Shown here in pieces: positions 25,593-34,990 of a stretch of 64,000 bases of DNA. The DNA comes from Symsagittifera roscoffensis (lineage: Eukaryota; Xenacoelomorpha; Acoela; Convolutidae). The stretch covers positions 23,090,388 through 23,154,387 of the forward strand of contig NC_087068.1 of NCBI RefSeq assembly GCF_963678635.1. Reading direction: 5' to 3'. The position numbers and the translations under genes are program-made. Within the stretch, counting starts at the first letter, position 1, and every line of letters begins with the position of its first letter. The notes under the pieces are model-generated. The model ran no database searches and was not told where the DNA came from. It saw only the letters and a list, made by a program, of their open reading frames with translations.

Positions 25593-25637
25593 TTGTAGCA
25601 TTTTTTCATATATGGAAATTGTAGGATAAGCATTTTT
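25593..25637 (-). repeat. Inverted copy of the 32-bp repeat
   Basis: TTTTTTCATATATGGAAATT then GTAGGATAAGCATTTTT is the reverse complement of about one and a third units of the tandem repeat that ends just before it. The tract could therefore fold back on itself; it may be the remaining far end of a larger foldback element. Confidence 0.8.
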
Positions 25638-25796
25638 GGTCAACCCACGCTAAGATGCAGTTGAAATACTATCTACAATTTAAAAAAGATCTTAACTGTT
25701 CTCAAATCAAGCAATATTTTTTTCGATGTCTTGACCAAAAACAATGTGAGCGACTTTTTTCAAATGCTCGAGCAAAATAACCACAGGAAAATATGT

Positions 25797-26190
25797 AAGA
25801 TTTGAGCGGTTTGAGCGGTTTTTTGGACAATTATGCTCAAAATTTTGCTTCAAAATGAGCGGTTTGAGCGGTTTTTGAACGGTTTATCTAAAAAAACCGC
25901 TCAAAAACCGCGCAAAATTTGAACGGTTTTGAGCGGTTTATCTAAAAAAACCGCTCAAAAACAGCGCAAGATTTGAGCGGTTTTTGAGCGGTTATTTTAG
26001 ATAAATCGCTCAAAACCGTTCAAATCTTGCGCGGTTTTTGAGCGGTTTTTGAGCGGTTTTTTTAGATAAAACCGTTCAAAAACCGCTCAAACCGCTCATT
26101 TTGAAGCAAGATTTTGAGCGTAATTGTCTAAAAAAACCGCTCAAACCGCTCAAATCTTGCTTCAAATTAGGTGAAAAATCTCGACTCGGG
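25797..26190. repeat. GAGCGGTTT foldback element, full copy
   Basis: An imperfect palindrome made almost entirely of GAGCGGTTT and its complement AAACCGCTC, interspersed with TTTATCTAAAAAAA spacers. Left-hand segments (AAATGAGCGGTTTGAGCGG) reappear inverted on the right (CCGCTCAAACCGCTCATTT). The pairing centre is near 25,990. The right end is CTCGACTCGGG at 26,190. The same element occurs as a half copy at 60,658-60,821, so it is dispersed. No coding capacity is seen. Confidence 0.85.
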
Positions 26191-26739
26191 TTGGGAAATT
26201 TATTCTCAAATCTACTATTTAAAAAAACCTAGCCAAATAACAAACTATTGCCAAAAATTCTTGATCTGTGATGATGAATTGCACTGGAAAAGTAAAAGAG
26301 AACAGTTGGAGTATCTGGTCAATTATATACTTTTCAAATGATAACAATGAAAAAACAGACCACTCAGACATCTGACACATTCTACTTTCAACTGGTCCTG
26401 CTCTTAGTCTCCATTTCTTATGAACAATGTGAATGAGCCCATTTATTACAACTATACCAACTCTGAAACAAATTTTAGCTTGATCATCTCATTTATCAGT
26501 ATCCAACTTTCTTTGGTTACGGGCTGAACGAACCTAACGAGCTGAATTTTCAAAAAATTAAAGATTCCCCTAAATTTGTCCTTTGATCTAACTTTAACTC
26601 AGCTCGTTTTGTATCCCTCTTTTGCAAAACTTCGCGGGTCGAGGTGCTCGAATTATGTTTTGACTTTGAAAGTCGAACAAGTGCAGTTTTGCAACTGAAA
26701 CTCCGCTGTCGGGAAGCAATTTCAAGTCAAACACGAAGT
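26191..26739. other. Spacer without a supported gene
   Basis: AT-rich sequence without a recognisable ORF or repeat. Overlapping 68- and 95-codon ORFs near 26,594-26,931 run into the minisatellite and LTR and are not supported as genes. Confidence 0.6.
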
Positions 26740-26826
26740 CAAAACATACCCGATTCCGGTGGGGAAAGTCGAGACTTGGGTCGAAAAAGTATAAACACAT
26801 ACGATTTTGGTCGAAAAAGTCAAAAC
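26740..26826. repeat. GTCGAAA-type minisatellite, left remnant
   Basis: Contains GTCAAAACATACC, GGTCGAAAAAGT and similar words that match the minisatellite at 33,043-33,610. The LTR element between the two segments inserted into this repeat and split it. Confidence 0.7.
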
Positions 26827-27035
26827 TGTCATAGTGCTAAATCAGTTATCCAAGTCTATTTAGTTGTTGATAGTTCCTTTTGTCAATCATTTCATTTCAT
26901 TTCAATAGCAGACATCTTGGCAGGTGTTTGACACCCTCGGATTTCACCTAAAACATTGTCTCGTTTGATCTTACTTAAATCAGTTGTCTCTCTATCTAAT
27001 CTCTTAATTCAAGCATCGAATTAGAAGTTTTCACA
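26827..27035 (+). repeat. 5' LTR of the degenerate gypsy element
   Basis: 209 bp, TG...CA ends. Matches 32,625-33,042 after removal of a 189-bp inserted element and a 16-bp extra segment in the right copy. Shared landmarks are CAGTTATCCAAGTCTATTTAG, reduced here to the 5' LTR version, and TCGAATTAGAAGTTTTCACA at the end. Confidence 0.9.
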
Positions 27036-27053
27036 TGGCGCAGACAGCAGGTC
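27036..27053 (+). promoter_or_regulatory. Primer-binding site candidate
   Basis: TGGCGCAGACAGCAGGTC directly follows the LTR end (CACA) with no spacer. It starts with TGG, as expected for pairing with a tRNA CCA end. I cannot assign the tRNA. Confidence 0.6.
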
Positions 27054-27059
27054 CCAGTG

Positions 27060-27930
27060 GGGTAAAAACCCACTTGGAATCGTTTCATTTCGACCGGCAA
27101 AACATGCAGAATCCCCCATGTTGTGGGAATTTTGGCTAAATCGCTTCCAATGGGTAATGGTCGCGAAACAATCCATAAACCCGAAGAACTACTACTTCGC
27201 GGACACGTTGAGCGCCACGCCGATAGCGGCCTTACCGGAAGAAGTGGACGGAAAAAAACAGATTAGCGTCGATAAAAAACCCTAATTTCAAGCTTCTTCT
27301 TTTGCTTGGGCGAGAGGGGACAGGAGGAGTTTCACTAACGAATACCACATTTAGAGCTAGAGGAGAATCACGCTATACGAGGGTTCTCGATGCGATGGAT
27401 GGGGATTTCAAAAAAGAGAGGAACGAAAACTATGAGGTGTTTCAGCTATTATCTAGGAAGCAGAGAATCGGTGAATCATTGCAGCATTTCCATGCTGTGC
27501 CCAGTGGATTAGCGGCGCGATGTTCATTTGGGACACTGGAGGCTAGAGTGCTACGTGACGTCTTCATCGTCAATATAGCCCTATCGTACGAGCGAGGGGA
27601 TAAGTACGCTAAATCATACGTTACAACCGGAGACACAGCGTCGAGTAGTACCGGCGGGGGTGGAATTGACACCAAGTCGGAGCCGGCGAGAGTGATTCGA
27701 GGTGGTTACCGAAATAGCCGAGGGAGAGGACGTGGCCAAGCGCAGGGCCGTGGATCGTACAGGGGGGATCAACAAGGTGTTACAATTGTGACAAACCTGG
27801 GTTCATCAGAGAACACATCACATGAACGATCGATCGTGCGGCTACAAATGTAACATGCAATTTCTGCCGAAAAAGTGGGCATTTAGAATGAACCTGACGG
27901 GCCAAGAAAAACCATAGAGCCAACTCATCG
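27060..27930 (+). pseudogene. Gag remnant (gypsy)
   Basis: Gag forms the particle and binds the RNA. Three pieces are visible. Near 27,090-27,290 one frame reads a matrix/capsid-like segment with WEFWLNRFQWVMVAK. The ORF at 27,302-27,853 holds a capsid-like segment (residues about 57-95: ESLQHFHAVPSGLAARC, then LRDVFIVNI), a Gly/Arg-rich stretch (residues about 130-155, GGYRNSRGRGRG) and loses frame before the nucleocapsid. Two CCHC-like knuckles follow in other frames near 27,781-27,890 (CYNCDKPG... and CNFCRKSGH), the second interrupted by TGA codons. At least three frame changes or stops make it a pseudogene. Confidence 0.8.
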
Positions 27931-28089
27931 GTCGGATTTGATCAAGGGCACGCGAACCAGGAACGATTCGAGTTGGAAAAAACAGGAGACAAAAATTTCA
28001 ACACGAAAGTTCAGGTAGTTGGGTAAACCCGATTGCAGAAAAGCGAAACCGATTATGGGATTCCGATAGTTCGGGGGGGGGGGGAGGTG

Positions 28090-28480
28090 AATATATGGTG
28101 ATGGCCGTGCGAACGAAAAATTATACCGAGCTACGAGTAGCGGAGGCGAAACTACCCATCATGATAAACGGACGAAAATACAGAGTGTGGATCGATAGCG
28201 GGTCGCCGGTCTCGATTTTCACTATTAACGAACTTCGAAGAACGTGGGTGCCGTAGGCATAAAATTGCAGGAGGTCGAGACGCGGGATCAAGAATTTCGG
28301 GACTAGGGAAATAACCCATTCAACTTACTGGGGACGATGAAGGTGGAGCTGGCATCGAATGGTTGGAGTACTTCAGCAGTAATCAAAGTAATTGGAGGAG
28401 CTCGTCCATCCATCATCGGGAGAGACTTGATGCCCCACTTAGGATTGCAGTTAGTACAGTGGAAGCCAGGGCAAGATGTG
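28090..28480 (+). pseudogene. Aspartic protease remnant
   Basis: Cleaves the Gag-Pol polyprotein. The active-site motif is readable as VWIDSGSPVSIF near 28,187-28,222 (Asp-Ser-Gly), and the C-terminal family motif as SIIGRDLMPHLGL in the ORF starting at 28,337 (residues about 28-40). A stop (TAG near 28,254) and a frame change separate the two. Confidence 0.75.
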
Positions 28481-28579
28481 TTGTCGATACAGCAAACAGT
28501 TGGGGAGGAAGGGGAAATCAATTGGAGAAGTGGCAGGACTATTTCAGTAATCTATTTTCTAATCTTTTTAAACGGGTGG

Positions 28580-29290
28580 GGAAGATACAGAATTATAAGA
28601 GGCAGGCTGAATTTTTTAATAACTTGATTCCGATCCAACAAAAAGGACGAAGAGTGCCAATTATGTTACAAGATAAGGTTGATGGGGAAATCGATAAATT
28701 ACTTAAACAGGGGCACATAGAACGTCTGGAAGATTGTTCTGATAAATGTTTCGTATCACCAATGGTAGTCACCGTGAAGAACGACGGGTCGGTAAAATTT
28801 GCACAGGATGTACTGGAATTAAACAAGCAAGTACAAAAGAACAAGTACCAAATGCCGAATATCGAAGAGCTAATGGACGCTGTCGGCCAAACAATAAGCG
28901 AAAAGAAGTCGGGTGAAATATATTCCTCTACCATGGATCTAACATACGCATACGGACAATTGTCACTAAGCACTAAGCCAAGACAGTAGCGTACATTGTA
29001 ATTTTTCTCTAGTTGGCGGGCGCTCAACAGGAACGTATAGATTCAAAACCGGATTTCACGACTTAACAAGGATGCCGGCGTAATTCCAACGGGTAATGGA
29101 TTCAATTCTTTCGGAAGATCCGCAGGCTCGTGCTTTCATTGACGACATCTTAGTCGTTGGAAAAGGATCGGAGGTCGAACATATAGTAAAAAGGAGAAAA
29201 CTCTAAGAAAGTTAGATAAGGAAAATTTGTCGTTGAAATTAACAAAATGTATAATTTCGCACAATAAGAATGCGAGGGGCTTAGAAATTA
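28580..29290 (+). pseudogene. Reverse transcriptase remnant
   Basis: Copies the element RNA. The ORF 28,363-28,989 contains finger motifs (VDGEIDKLLKQGHIE, CFVSPMVVTVKNDGSVKFA) and motif A as MDLTYAYGQL with Asp192, then stops. The catalytic FIDDILVVGKG, equivalent to YXDD, lies at about 29,137-29,169 in another frame after further stops. The usual FALD preceding the LN motif reads FAQD here. Not functional. Confidence 0.85.
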
Positions 29291-29419
29291 GATCACGCAC
29301 ACGGGAGAAACGCCACCAATTCGGAGAACTGAACCTATTGAAGCACTAAAACCGCCCCGCACACTGACCCAGTTAAAATATTTTATGGGATCTATACATA
29401 GTCACCACGGGTATCTACT

Positions 29420-30000
29420 GTGGTGGAATCGTCAGCACCGCTAAGACCACTGCTGATTCGAAAAATGAGTATACCTGGACAGCGGAGTGCAAAAACGCGT
29501 TTGAAAATTTGAAACGGCAGGTAGCCAATATAGTCGAACTTAGGAATTTTTATGTACATAAGGATATTAGAATAGTGTGCGACGCCAGTCACAATGGATT
29601 GGTGGCAGTACTAGAACAACTAAGAACTAAGTACCGAAGACTGAAGGCCAATTTCGTTTACATCGCGATATTTAAACGATGCCGAAAAGAGCTATCCAAC
29701 AAACGAACTCGAAATAATTGCGGTTGTGCGGGGAGCGGAATGTTTCCGGAACAATATGTTAGGGCGGAAATTTCAATTAGTAACAGACCATAAAGCGCTT
29801 GTCTCACTCCTAAACAGCAATAACAAGAAAAATAAGACATTGTTCAGGCGGCTAACAAGATGGCTTGGTCGACTAATACCGTTCGACTTTGCGGTTGAAC
29901 ATATGCCAGGGGCAAAAACTGGCACAGAAGACTATCTATCGAGACACCCGAACAACGAAGCTAAGCCGGTTTCAACTTATGATAGTATGTTTACTGTCGC
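29420..30000 (+). pseudogene. RNase H remnant
   Basis: Degrades the RNA strand of the hybrid. The first catalytic block reads IVCDASHNGL (29,570-29,600) and a later one VTDHKALVSLLN (29,778-29,813), with the gypsy-typical FAVEHMPGAKTGTEDYLSRH at 29,891-29,950. The two blocks are in different frames. Confidence 0.8.
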
Positions 30001-30479
30001 TAATATTAAGTCTATCCAAAGCGCCCTCGGATATAAAACTAAACTCGAAAAAAGATCAACAAATGTAAATAAACAGATGTCAAGCCGAAAATTAGCCAAT
30101 GGCAAAAGAATATGCAAATTTCGAAAAAAAAGCCGATATTAGAAGGCGAGAAATGATGCTGCATTATGACAGCCAACAAGAATGCAGATATTTGCATACG
30201 CCACCGGTCACATCAATGCGATGGACAAATCAATGCAAAAAAATTCAAAATTTCTAGCAACGACACAGTAGTATTATCAGCAGTGAATAAGATGTGGAGG
30301 AATTAACAGGAGAAGGGACCTTGAATAGCAGTACAACGGAAACCACTAGTACAAAATCCAACACAATTGTATCAATTCCATCAAACTTTCCCGGCGAAAT
30401 TTTTTTTATCGGTAAATTCAGCGAATACTATTATGTCAATCATTCCTAGAAATTGTAAAGTTGTCTCAAAAGCTACTGC

Positions 30480-31390
30480 ACTACCTGAACTAGTTAACCT
30501 TCGGTTCATTGAATCTCAATACCCATCAGACCCCCAAATCGAAGCTATCTGTCAACTTGTAAAATCTAAAGACTCGGAAACTGCATCAAAAATCTATGCC
30601 ATGAATCGATAATACGCTCAATTTGTAAACGGCTTTCAAATTGCCTTTGGATGGATGATAAATTAGTTATCCCAAACTCCTTACATACTGGCATCAACAA
30701 CATACTACATTATTACCACCACGCGAAAAGCAACATGTTTGCGGCGGCAAAGGATATGTTGTACCCTTACATCCATCGAAACATTGCAAAAATGGCCGAA
30801 AATTGGCAGGAGTGCATTCTCGCCGGTAACAATTTAAAACCGATGTGTTCAAAAGGAAACCTAGGCAGGAGACTGGAACCTAAAGAGCCCAATGAGGCGA
30901 TTTAGCTAGTTATTTGGGGGCCCATCAGCTACCTATAGGAGTCGCAAAAATATGTAATAGTAGCACTCGATAGATTTTCAAGATGTTCATCCGCAATAGT
31001 GTGCAACCCAAACCGCTCCGATAAAATACTAAAATTTTTAAAACAGTATTTGAATAATTATTGGGTGCCAAGAATGATATATGTTGAACAAGGGACGAAT
31101 TTTTTGTCGCATAATGTCAAAACGTTTTGTAATGCCGAAGGCATTGATATTACGCGTTCGCCGGTAAATGTTCACCGAGCCACCGGTTGCGTAGAAAGAG
31201 CCATCGGAAGCTTGAAAAACTCCATCTTAACGTACGCTCGAGAGAAAAACCTGGAATCGTTGGAGAAAATGGTGGAGCGAGCTTTGAGAGAAATAAAATT
31301 TTCAACAAACGCAACACTAAAAGTAACGCCAATCGAGGCACACCACGGCAGGGAGGCGAACACCGCACTTCGAAACCTAACTTAAAAAAA
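30480..31390 (+). pseudogene. Integrase remnant
   Basis: Inserts the cDNA. The zinc-binding region is in the ORF 30,651-30,905 (HTGINNILHYYHH, then MAENWQECILAG), where one expected Cys of the CxxC pair is Trp. The core follows with VALDRFSR near 30,962 (first Asp), VEQGTNF in the ORF 30,999-31,385 (residue 30 is Glu where the second catalytic Asp is expected) and GCVERAIGSLKN (Glu66). The 35-residue spacing between the second and third acidic positions is kept. The Asp-to-Glu change, the lost Cys and the TAG/TAA stops between segments indicate inactivity. Confidence 0.85.
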
Positions 31391-32400
31391 CCATCTCTAA
31401 GAAACTTGAGTTCGTCGAATGTTATAAAATCTAATTCTGCATGTTTAGACAATCAAGATGCCAAAGCGCAGAAAATGCCGAAACCGGCGAATTTTCACTG
31501 GGGCATGCGTTCACATAATGAGTACGGGGGGACGAAAGGCGAAATCAACCGTTAGCGTGCTAACCCAGAGGCAGGCCCTAAGTCAGCTAGATGAGCCAGC
31601 GACTACATCCCTTCAAGGACTGGGGGACGAAGAAGCGGGACCATCCCGTACAGTGATCCAGCGCACTGGGGACCGGAATTTAAGAATGTGCAAGAAATTA
31701 AATAACAAAAATGTTGCAGAAAGTATGAAAACAATTAAGATGATTAATGGTTCCTTGCTTCGAAAAACCGGGATTGCAGTTCGGAAAGCGACCACCCCGA
31801 AAAAGCGAATAACAGGGCTTCCTAAGCCACCCACGCCAGCGGACCTAAGAAAAAAATCGCAATTGCGGAGACGAAAAAGCGGGAGACAGCGGGCAAAACA
31901 GTGAAGCGAGGCGGAACGACAAATATAGGCGAACAAGCACTACAGAAGTTGGAGTCAGTCAGCAACAGCCAGCAGTTGGCCACAATGAGGATCGGCGGCA
32001 AACTGCCATTGGCATCGTTACCTGAAATACAGGCAGGACCGAGCGAAGATCACAAGGAGATTAGGGGCGATGAACGAAGCGGAGCGAGCGAACGAACCGC
32101 ACTAGAGAAACCGGCAGGGGAGCAGAACGATAGGCGAGCACGGCAGCGACGGGAAAAGGCGGAAAAGCCAGTAAAAGCCGGAAAAGGAAGAATGAAGAAC
32201 TCCGAAAAAAATGCCGGCGGCGTGCGGAAAGAGAAAGTGGGCGGCGAAACAGCGACTAGTCTCTTACTCGAGTCAAGACTCGGAATGTGATACGGCATCG
32301 ATAAAATCAAGCAGAAAAAGAACGGCGGTGACGACGATGGGCGGGGTCATGATTGACCACATATCAGGAGGCGGCATTCAGGAAAAAGGAAATGAGTAAG
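31391..32400 (+). pseudogene. Basic C-terminal / 3' ORF remnant
   Basis: Overlapping ORFs (31,458-31,904, 31,901-32,290, 32,211-32,399) are Lys/Arg/Glu-rich with PKKRITGLPKPPTPADLRKK-like and RRARQRREKAEK-like segments. They follow the integrase without a clear GPY module. They probably are remains of one basic reading frame at the end of Pol or a small downstream ORF. I do not recognise the product. Confidence 0.4.
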
Positions 32401-32624
32401 AGGAGTATTCAGTCGACGTTTAAAAACTTTCGCAGTTGAACTAAAACTTAGTATGTGACACAGTAGTACCTTAACCTCAGTGCTTTACGTCAACTAGGAC
32501 TGGTAGGACCGAACTAAGCTTTGTGTTTAAAAACTTTCTTTGAGTACTTAAAAGTATCCAAATCATTACCGATGCAGATTATTTATTTTAAAAATGCAGT
32601 TTCTTTACTTTTTACAAAAAGGTA
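32401..32624 (+). other. 3' untranslated region of the degenerate element
   Basis: Noncoding. It ends in TTTTTACAAAAAGGTA directly before the right LTR; AAAAAGG is a short, weak polypurine-tract candidate. Confidence 0.4.
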
Positions 32625-33042
32625 TGTCATAGTGCTCAACCACATTACGAGGCCAAACTGTGCATTGTGTGCATTTTAAGCGGGTTCCGCAAAAAGACGC
32701 CCCTTTGTTCTGCTTTTGTTCTTTCATTCACTTTGATCGTTCCGACAAAACTTTAAGAACTTGTCTCTGGAATCCAGGGACATACAGACCCAAAAATGTG
32801 CGCCTACCCAGTGCACAGTTTGGCCTCGTAATGCAGTTATCCAAGTCTATTTAGTTCTTGATAGTTCTTTTTGTCAATCATTTCATTTCGCTTCAATAGC
32901 AGACATCTCGGCAGGTGTTTGGCCTTCAGATTGTTTGACACCTTCGGATTTCACCTATAACATTGTCTCGTTTGATCTTACTTAAATCAGTTGTCTCTCT
33001 ATGTATTCTCTTAATTCAATTATCGAATTAGAAGTTTTCACA
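32625..33042 (+). repeat. 3' LTR of the degenerate gypsy element, interrupted
   Basis: 418 bp, longer than the left copy because of a 189-bp inserted inverted-repeat element at 32,644-32,832 and a 16-bp extra segment (GGCCTTCAGATTGTTT). Ends TTTTCACA, followed by AAAC. Confidence 0.9.
32644..32832. mobile_element. 189-bp MITE-like element with 21-bp terminal inverted repeats
   Basis: Left end ATTACGAGGCCAAACTGTGC (+A) and right end TGCACAGTTTGGCCTCGTAA (+T) are perfect 21-bp inverted repeats. The element is absent from the equivalent point of the left LTR (GTGCTAAATCAGTTATCC), so it inserted after the retrotransposon did. No coding capacity, and a clean target duplication is not evident, so the transposase superfamily is unassigned. 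Confidence 0.85.
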
Positions 33043-33610
33043 AAACATAGGTCAAGAAAGTTGAAACAGAGGTCGAGAGACTAAAAAAATAGGCTGAGAA
33101 AGTAGAAAAATACCCGACTTTGGTCATGAAAGTCAAAACATAGGTCGAAAAAGTTGAAACATACCCAATTTCGGTCGAGAAAACTGAAAGATAGGTCGAG
33201 CACAGTCGAAACATAGCTCGATAGAGCTCAGTCGAAACATAGGTCCAGCACAGTCGAAACCTAGGTCGACCACAGTCGAAACCTAGGTCGACCACAGTCG
33301 AAACATAGGTCGAGTACAATCTAAACATAAATCAAAGCAAAAATGGATTTTAAACGATCATAATAGACCTGAGACGAATCAAATTAATTTTGAAAATATT
33401 TTTTGTTTTCATCTATTCGGGGTCGAAACAACATTTTTTGAAAATTGTCGGTCGAGAAAGTCGAGAAAATCGAAACATACTGATTTTTGGTCCAGAAAAA
33501 CAAAATGTAATTATGCGGGTTTGAACAAGCAAATATTCAAGTTTATAAAAAATATGTCGGTCGAGAAGGTCGAAACATACCAGAAAGTCGGGAAATCGAG
33601 CACTTCGACC
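33043..33610. repeat. GTCGAAAC-type minisatellite (22-bp units)
   Basis: Irregular repetition of words such as GTCGAAACATAGGTCGA, most regular at 33,225-33,310 where GTCGAAACCTAGGTCGACCA (+CA) recurs at 22-bp spacing. A second patch lies at 33,430-33,600. The long minus-strand ORF here (33,038-33,328; repeated Tyr/Val/Ser-rich units) is a by-product of the repeat. Confidence 0.85.
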
Positions 33611-34568
33611 CGGATAGGAAGAAAAATTCGAAATAGTAGCAAGTTTCTGCTCATTTTAGTTCTCAATTTTCGCTAAAAGAGTTCATAACAATTTATCTTT
33701 CTTCCAATTACTGAAATGATTTTGTTAGAAATATGATTGCTTTTGAAAAACTGGACCCACAGTACATGGAACAAATAAAAACAAATCAAAAATGATAAAC
33801 TGTTCACTTTGAGAAGATAAATGATGATAAATTGAAAGCTGGAAACAATCTAAACTTGTAGAGAAGAGGGGCTTCAGTCCCGTAGTTGTTTTTTTTTGTC
33901 GGGGATAAGAGTGGATAAAACTTTGAATCAAATGTTTGGCCTCACTTTGCGGCCTCAAAATAGTCTCAATTGTCCAGTTGTCCAAAAAATCAACTCTTTT
34001 GGTCATTTTTTTAACAACAAAAATAATTATTTAGAAGAGATTAGTACATATACAATACAATAATGAAACATCTTGTACAGAGAGACTCATCAAGGATCGT
34101 GCAAAAAGCTATACAGTTTAATGATGCATGACCCTGGAAAACCTCAGGCGGAAATTGCGAAGTGGTATTGGTCCTGAACCGGGCGGGTCAAAAAAATATA
34201 TTTTACCCTTGTGCTAACCTTAACATATAGGGAATACATGTTTTTGAATTTTTGCTGTAGTTGATGCTCAGTTACCTTTTAGAAATTATCTGATACCATA
34301 CCACTTTATTGCAAAAATTAGCACATAAAGCAAATGCTTTGCCAAGGTTGCTGCATTATTGGTGTTCTTGTTATCTAGTCATTCAATTTTTTTGCTGTAA
34401 AACCTCATGAAAAACATAGAGTTTTCATTGAATCCAAGTTAAAAGATTTAAACGGACCATTTTCTCTAAGTTGTTTTACACAATGAAAAAAGCATCGAAT
34501 GATGTATATACATGTCGTATACGTGCAAGATATTTGAGGCCTGATCGAATCTGCGCTGGAAGCAATAA
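33611..34568. other. Spacer without a supported gene
   Basis: AT-rich DNA ending at the insertion site of the 20-kb element. A 93-codon minus ORF at 33,725-34,006 resembles nothing I know and starts opposite simple sequence. Confidence 0.55.
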
Positions 34569-34978
34569 TGAGTTAGGTCCGATGTGGTTAACTCATAGAG
34601 TAATTTCGGATAGGGTACACCGTCTGCTCGTCACGCTATCTTATTTTCGGCCGGATAGATTCGTGCAACTTCTTAGTCTAATACCGATCCTAATCTTACT
34701 CTTATACTTACTAGTCTCAGGGTGTTTAACTAGTCTCTGCTAGGCTCAATAGATCTAGGGTATACTGGTTTGTTGCGGCTGCTGAAGTTCTCTCGGAGAG
34801 ACAACTAATTTCTAAGTTAAATTCAAATCTCTCTGGTGCTGAAATTACAAGTAATTTCAGCACTTACAAATAAGTGGGTTGTTAGTTAGATGGATCATGA
34901 TTGGTTAATATTAAATACTTTACAGTGGTAAAATATCTAATTCATCCAATCATAAAATATAGTTTAGATCAGGTTCCA
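34569..34978 (-). repeat. 3' LTR (element orientation) of the 20-kb element
   Basis: 410 bp, starts TGAGTTAGGTCC and ends GGTTCCA on the + strand. It contains a perfect 13-bp inverted repeat with a 2-bp spacer at 34,836-34,863. The preceding host bases are ATAA. The 90-codon ORF across its left part (34,471-34,743) is not a gene: the same reading recurs in the other LTR. Confidence 0.96.
34836..34863. repeat. 13-bp perfect hairpin in the LTR
   Basis: GTGCTGAAATTAC, two A residues, then GTAATTTCAGCAC. It is conserved in both LTRs (34,836-34,863 and 54,352-54,379). In the RNA it could form a stem near the transcript end, or as DNA bind a dimeric protein; the role is unknown. Confidence 0.85.
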
Positions 34979-34985
34979 CCCATCC
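34979..34985 (-). promoter_or_regulatory. Short polypurine-tract candidate
   Basis: On the element strand GGATGGG directly precedes the 3' LTR (TGGAACC). It is short compared with typical polypurine tracts, so the assignment rests mostly on position. Confidence 0.4.
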
Positions 34986-34990
34986 GGGTT

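Larger units (their letters stand above)
26827..33042 (+). mobile_element. Degenerate Ty3/gypsy LTR retrotransposon
   Basis: A complete but decayed element of about 6.2 kb with direct terminal repeats (26,827-27,035 and 32,625-33,042) that begin TGTCATAGTGCT and end TTTTCACA. Both outer flanks carry AAAC, a 4-bp target duplication. A TGG-initiated primer site abuts the left LTR. The internal order is Gag, zinc knuckles, protease, RT, RNase H, integrase and a basic tail, the Ty3/gypsy order. All coding parts are broken by stops and shifts. Base composition is less AT-rich than the surroundings. Setting aside insertions, the LTRs differ at roughly a dozen sites in 209 bp, so this insertion is much older than the one at 34,569-54,494. 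Confidence 0.93.

Noticed and set aside
27442-27675. 77-codon minus ORF
   Set aside because: Antisense to the recognisable Gag remnant.
31150-31452. Minus-strand ORFs opposite the integrase
   Set aside because: Antisense to readable integrase core motifs.
33038-33328. Minus-strand ORF with repeated Tyr/Val/Ser-rich units
   Set aside because: A direct product of the 22-bp minisatellite; no sign of a real gene.
34471-34743. 90-codon ORF across the LTR
   Set aside because: The LTR part recurs in the second LTR (54,071-54,259) with a different start; it is a chance frame in the LTR.
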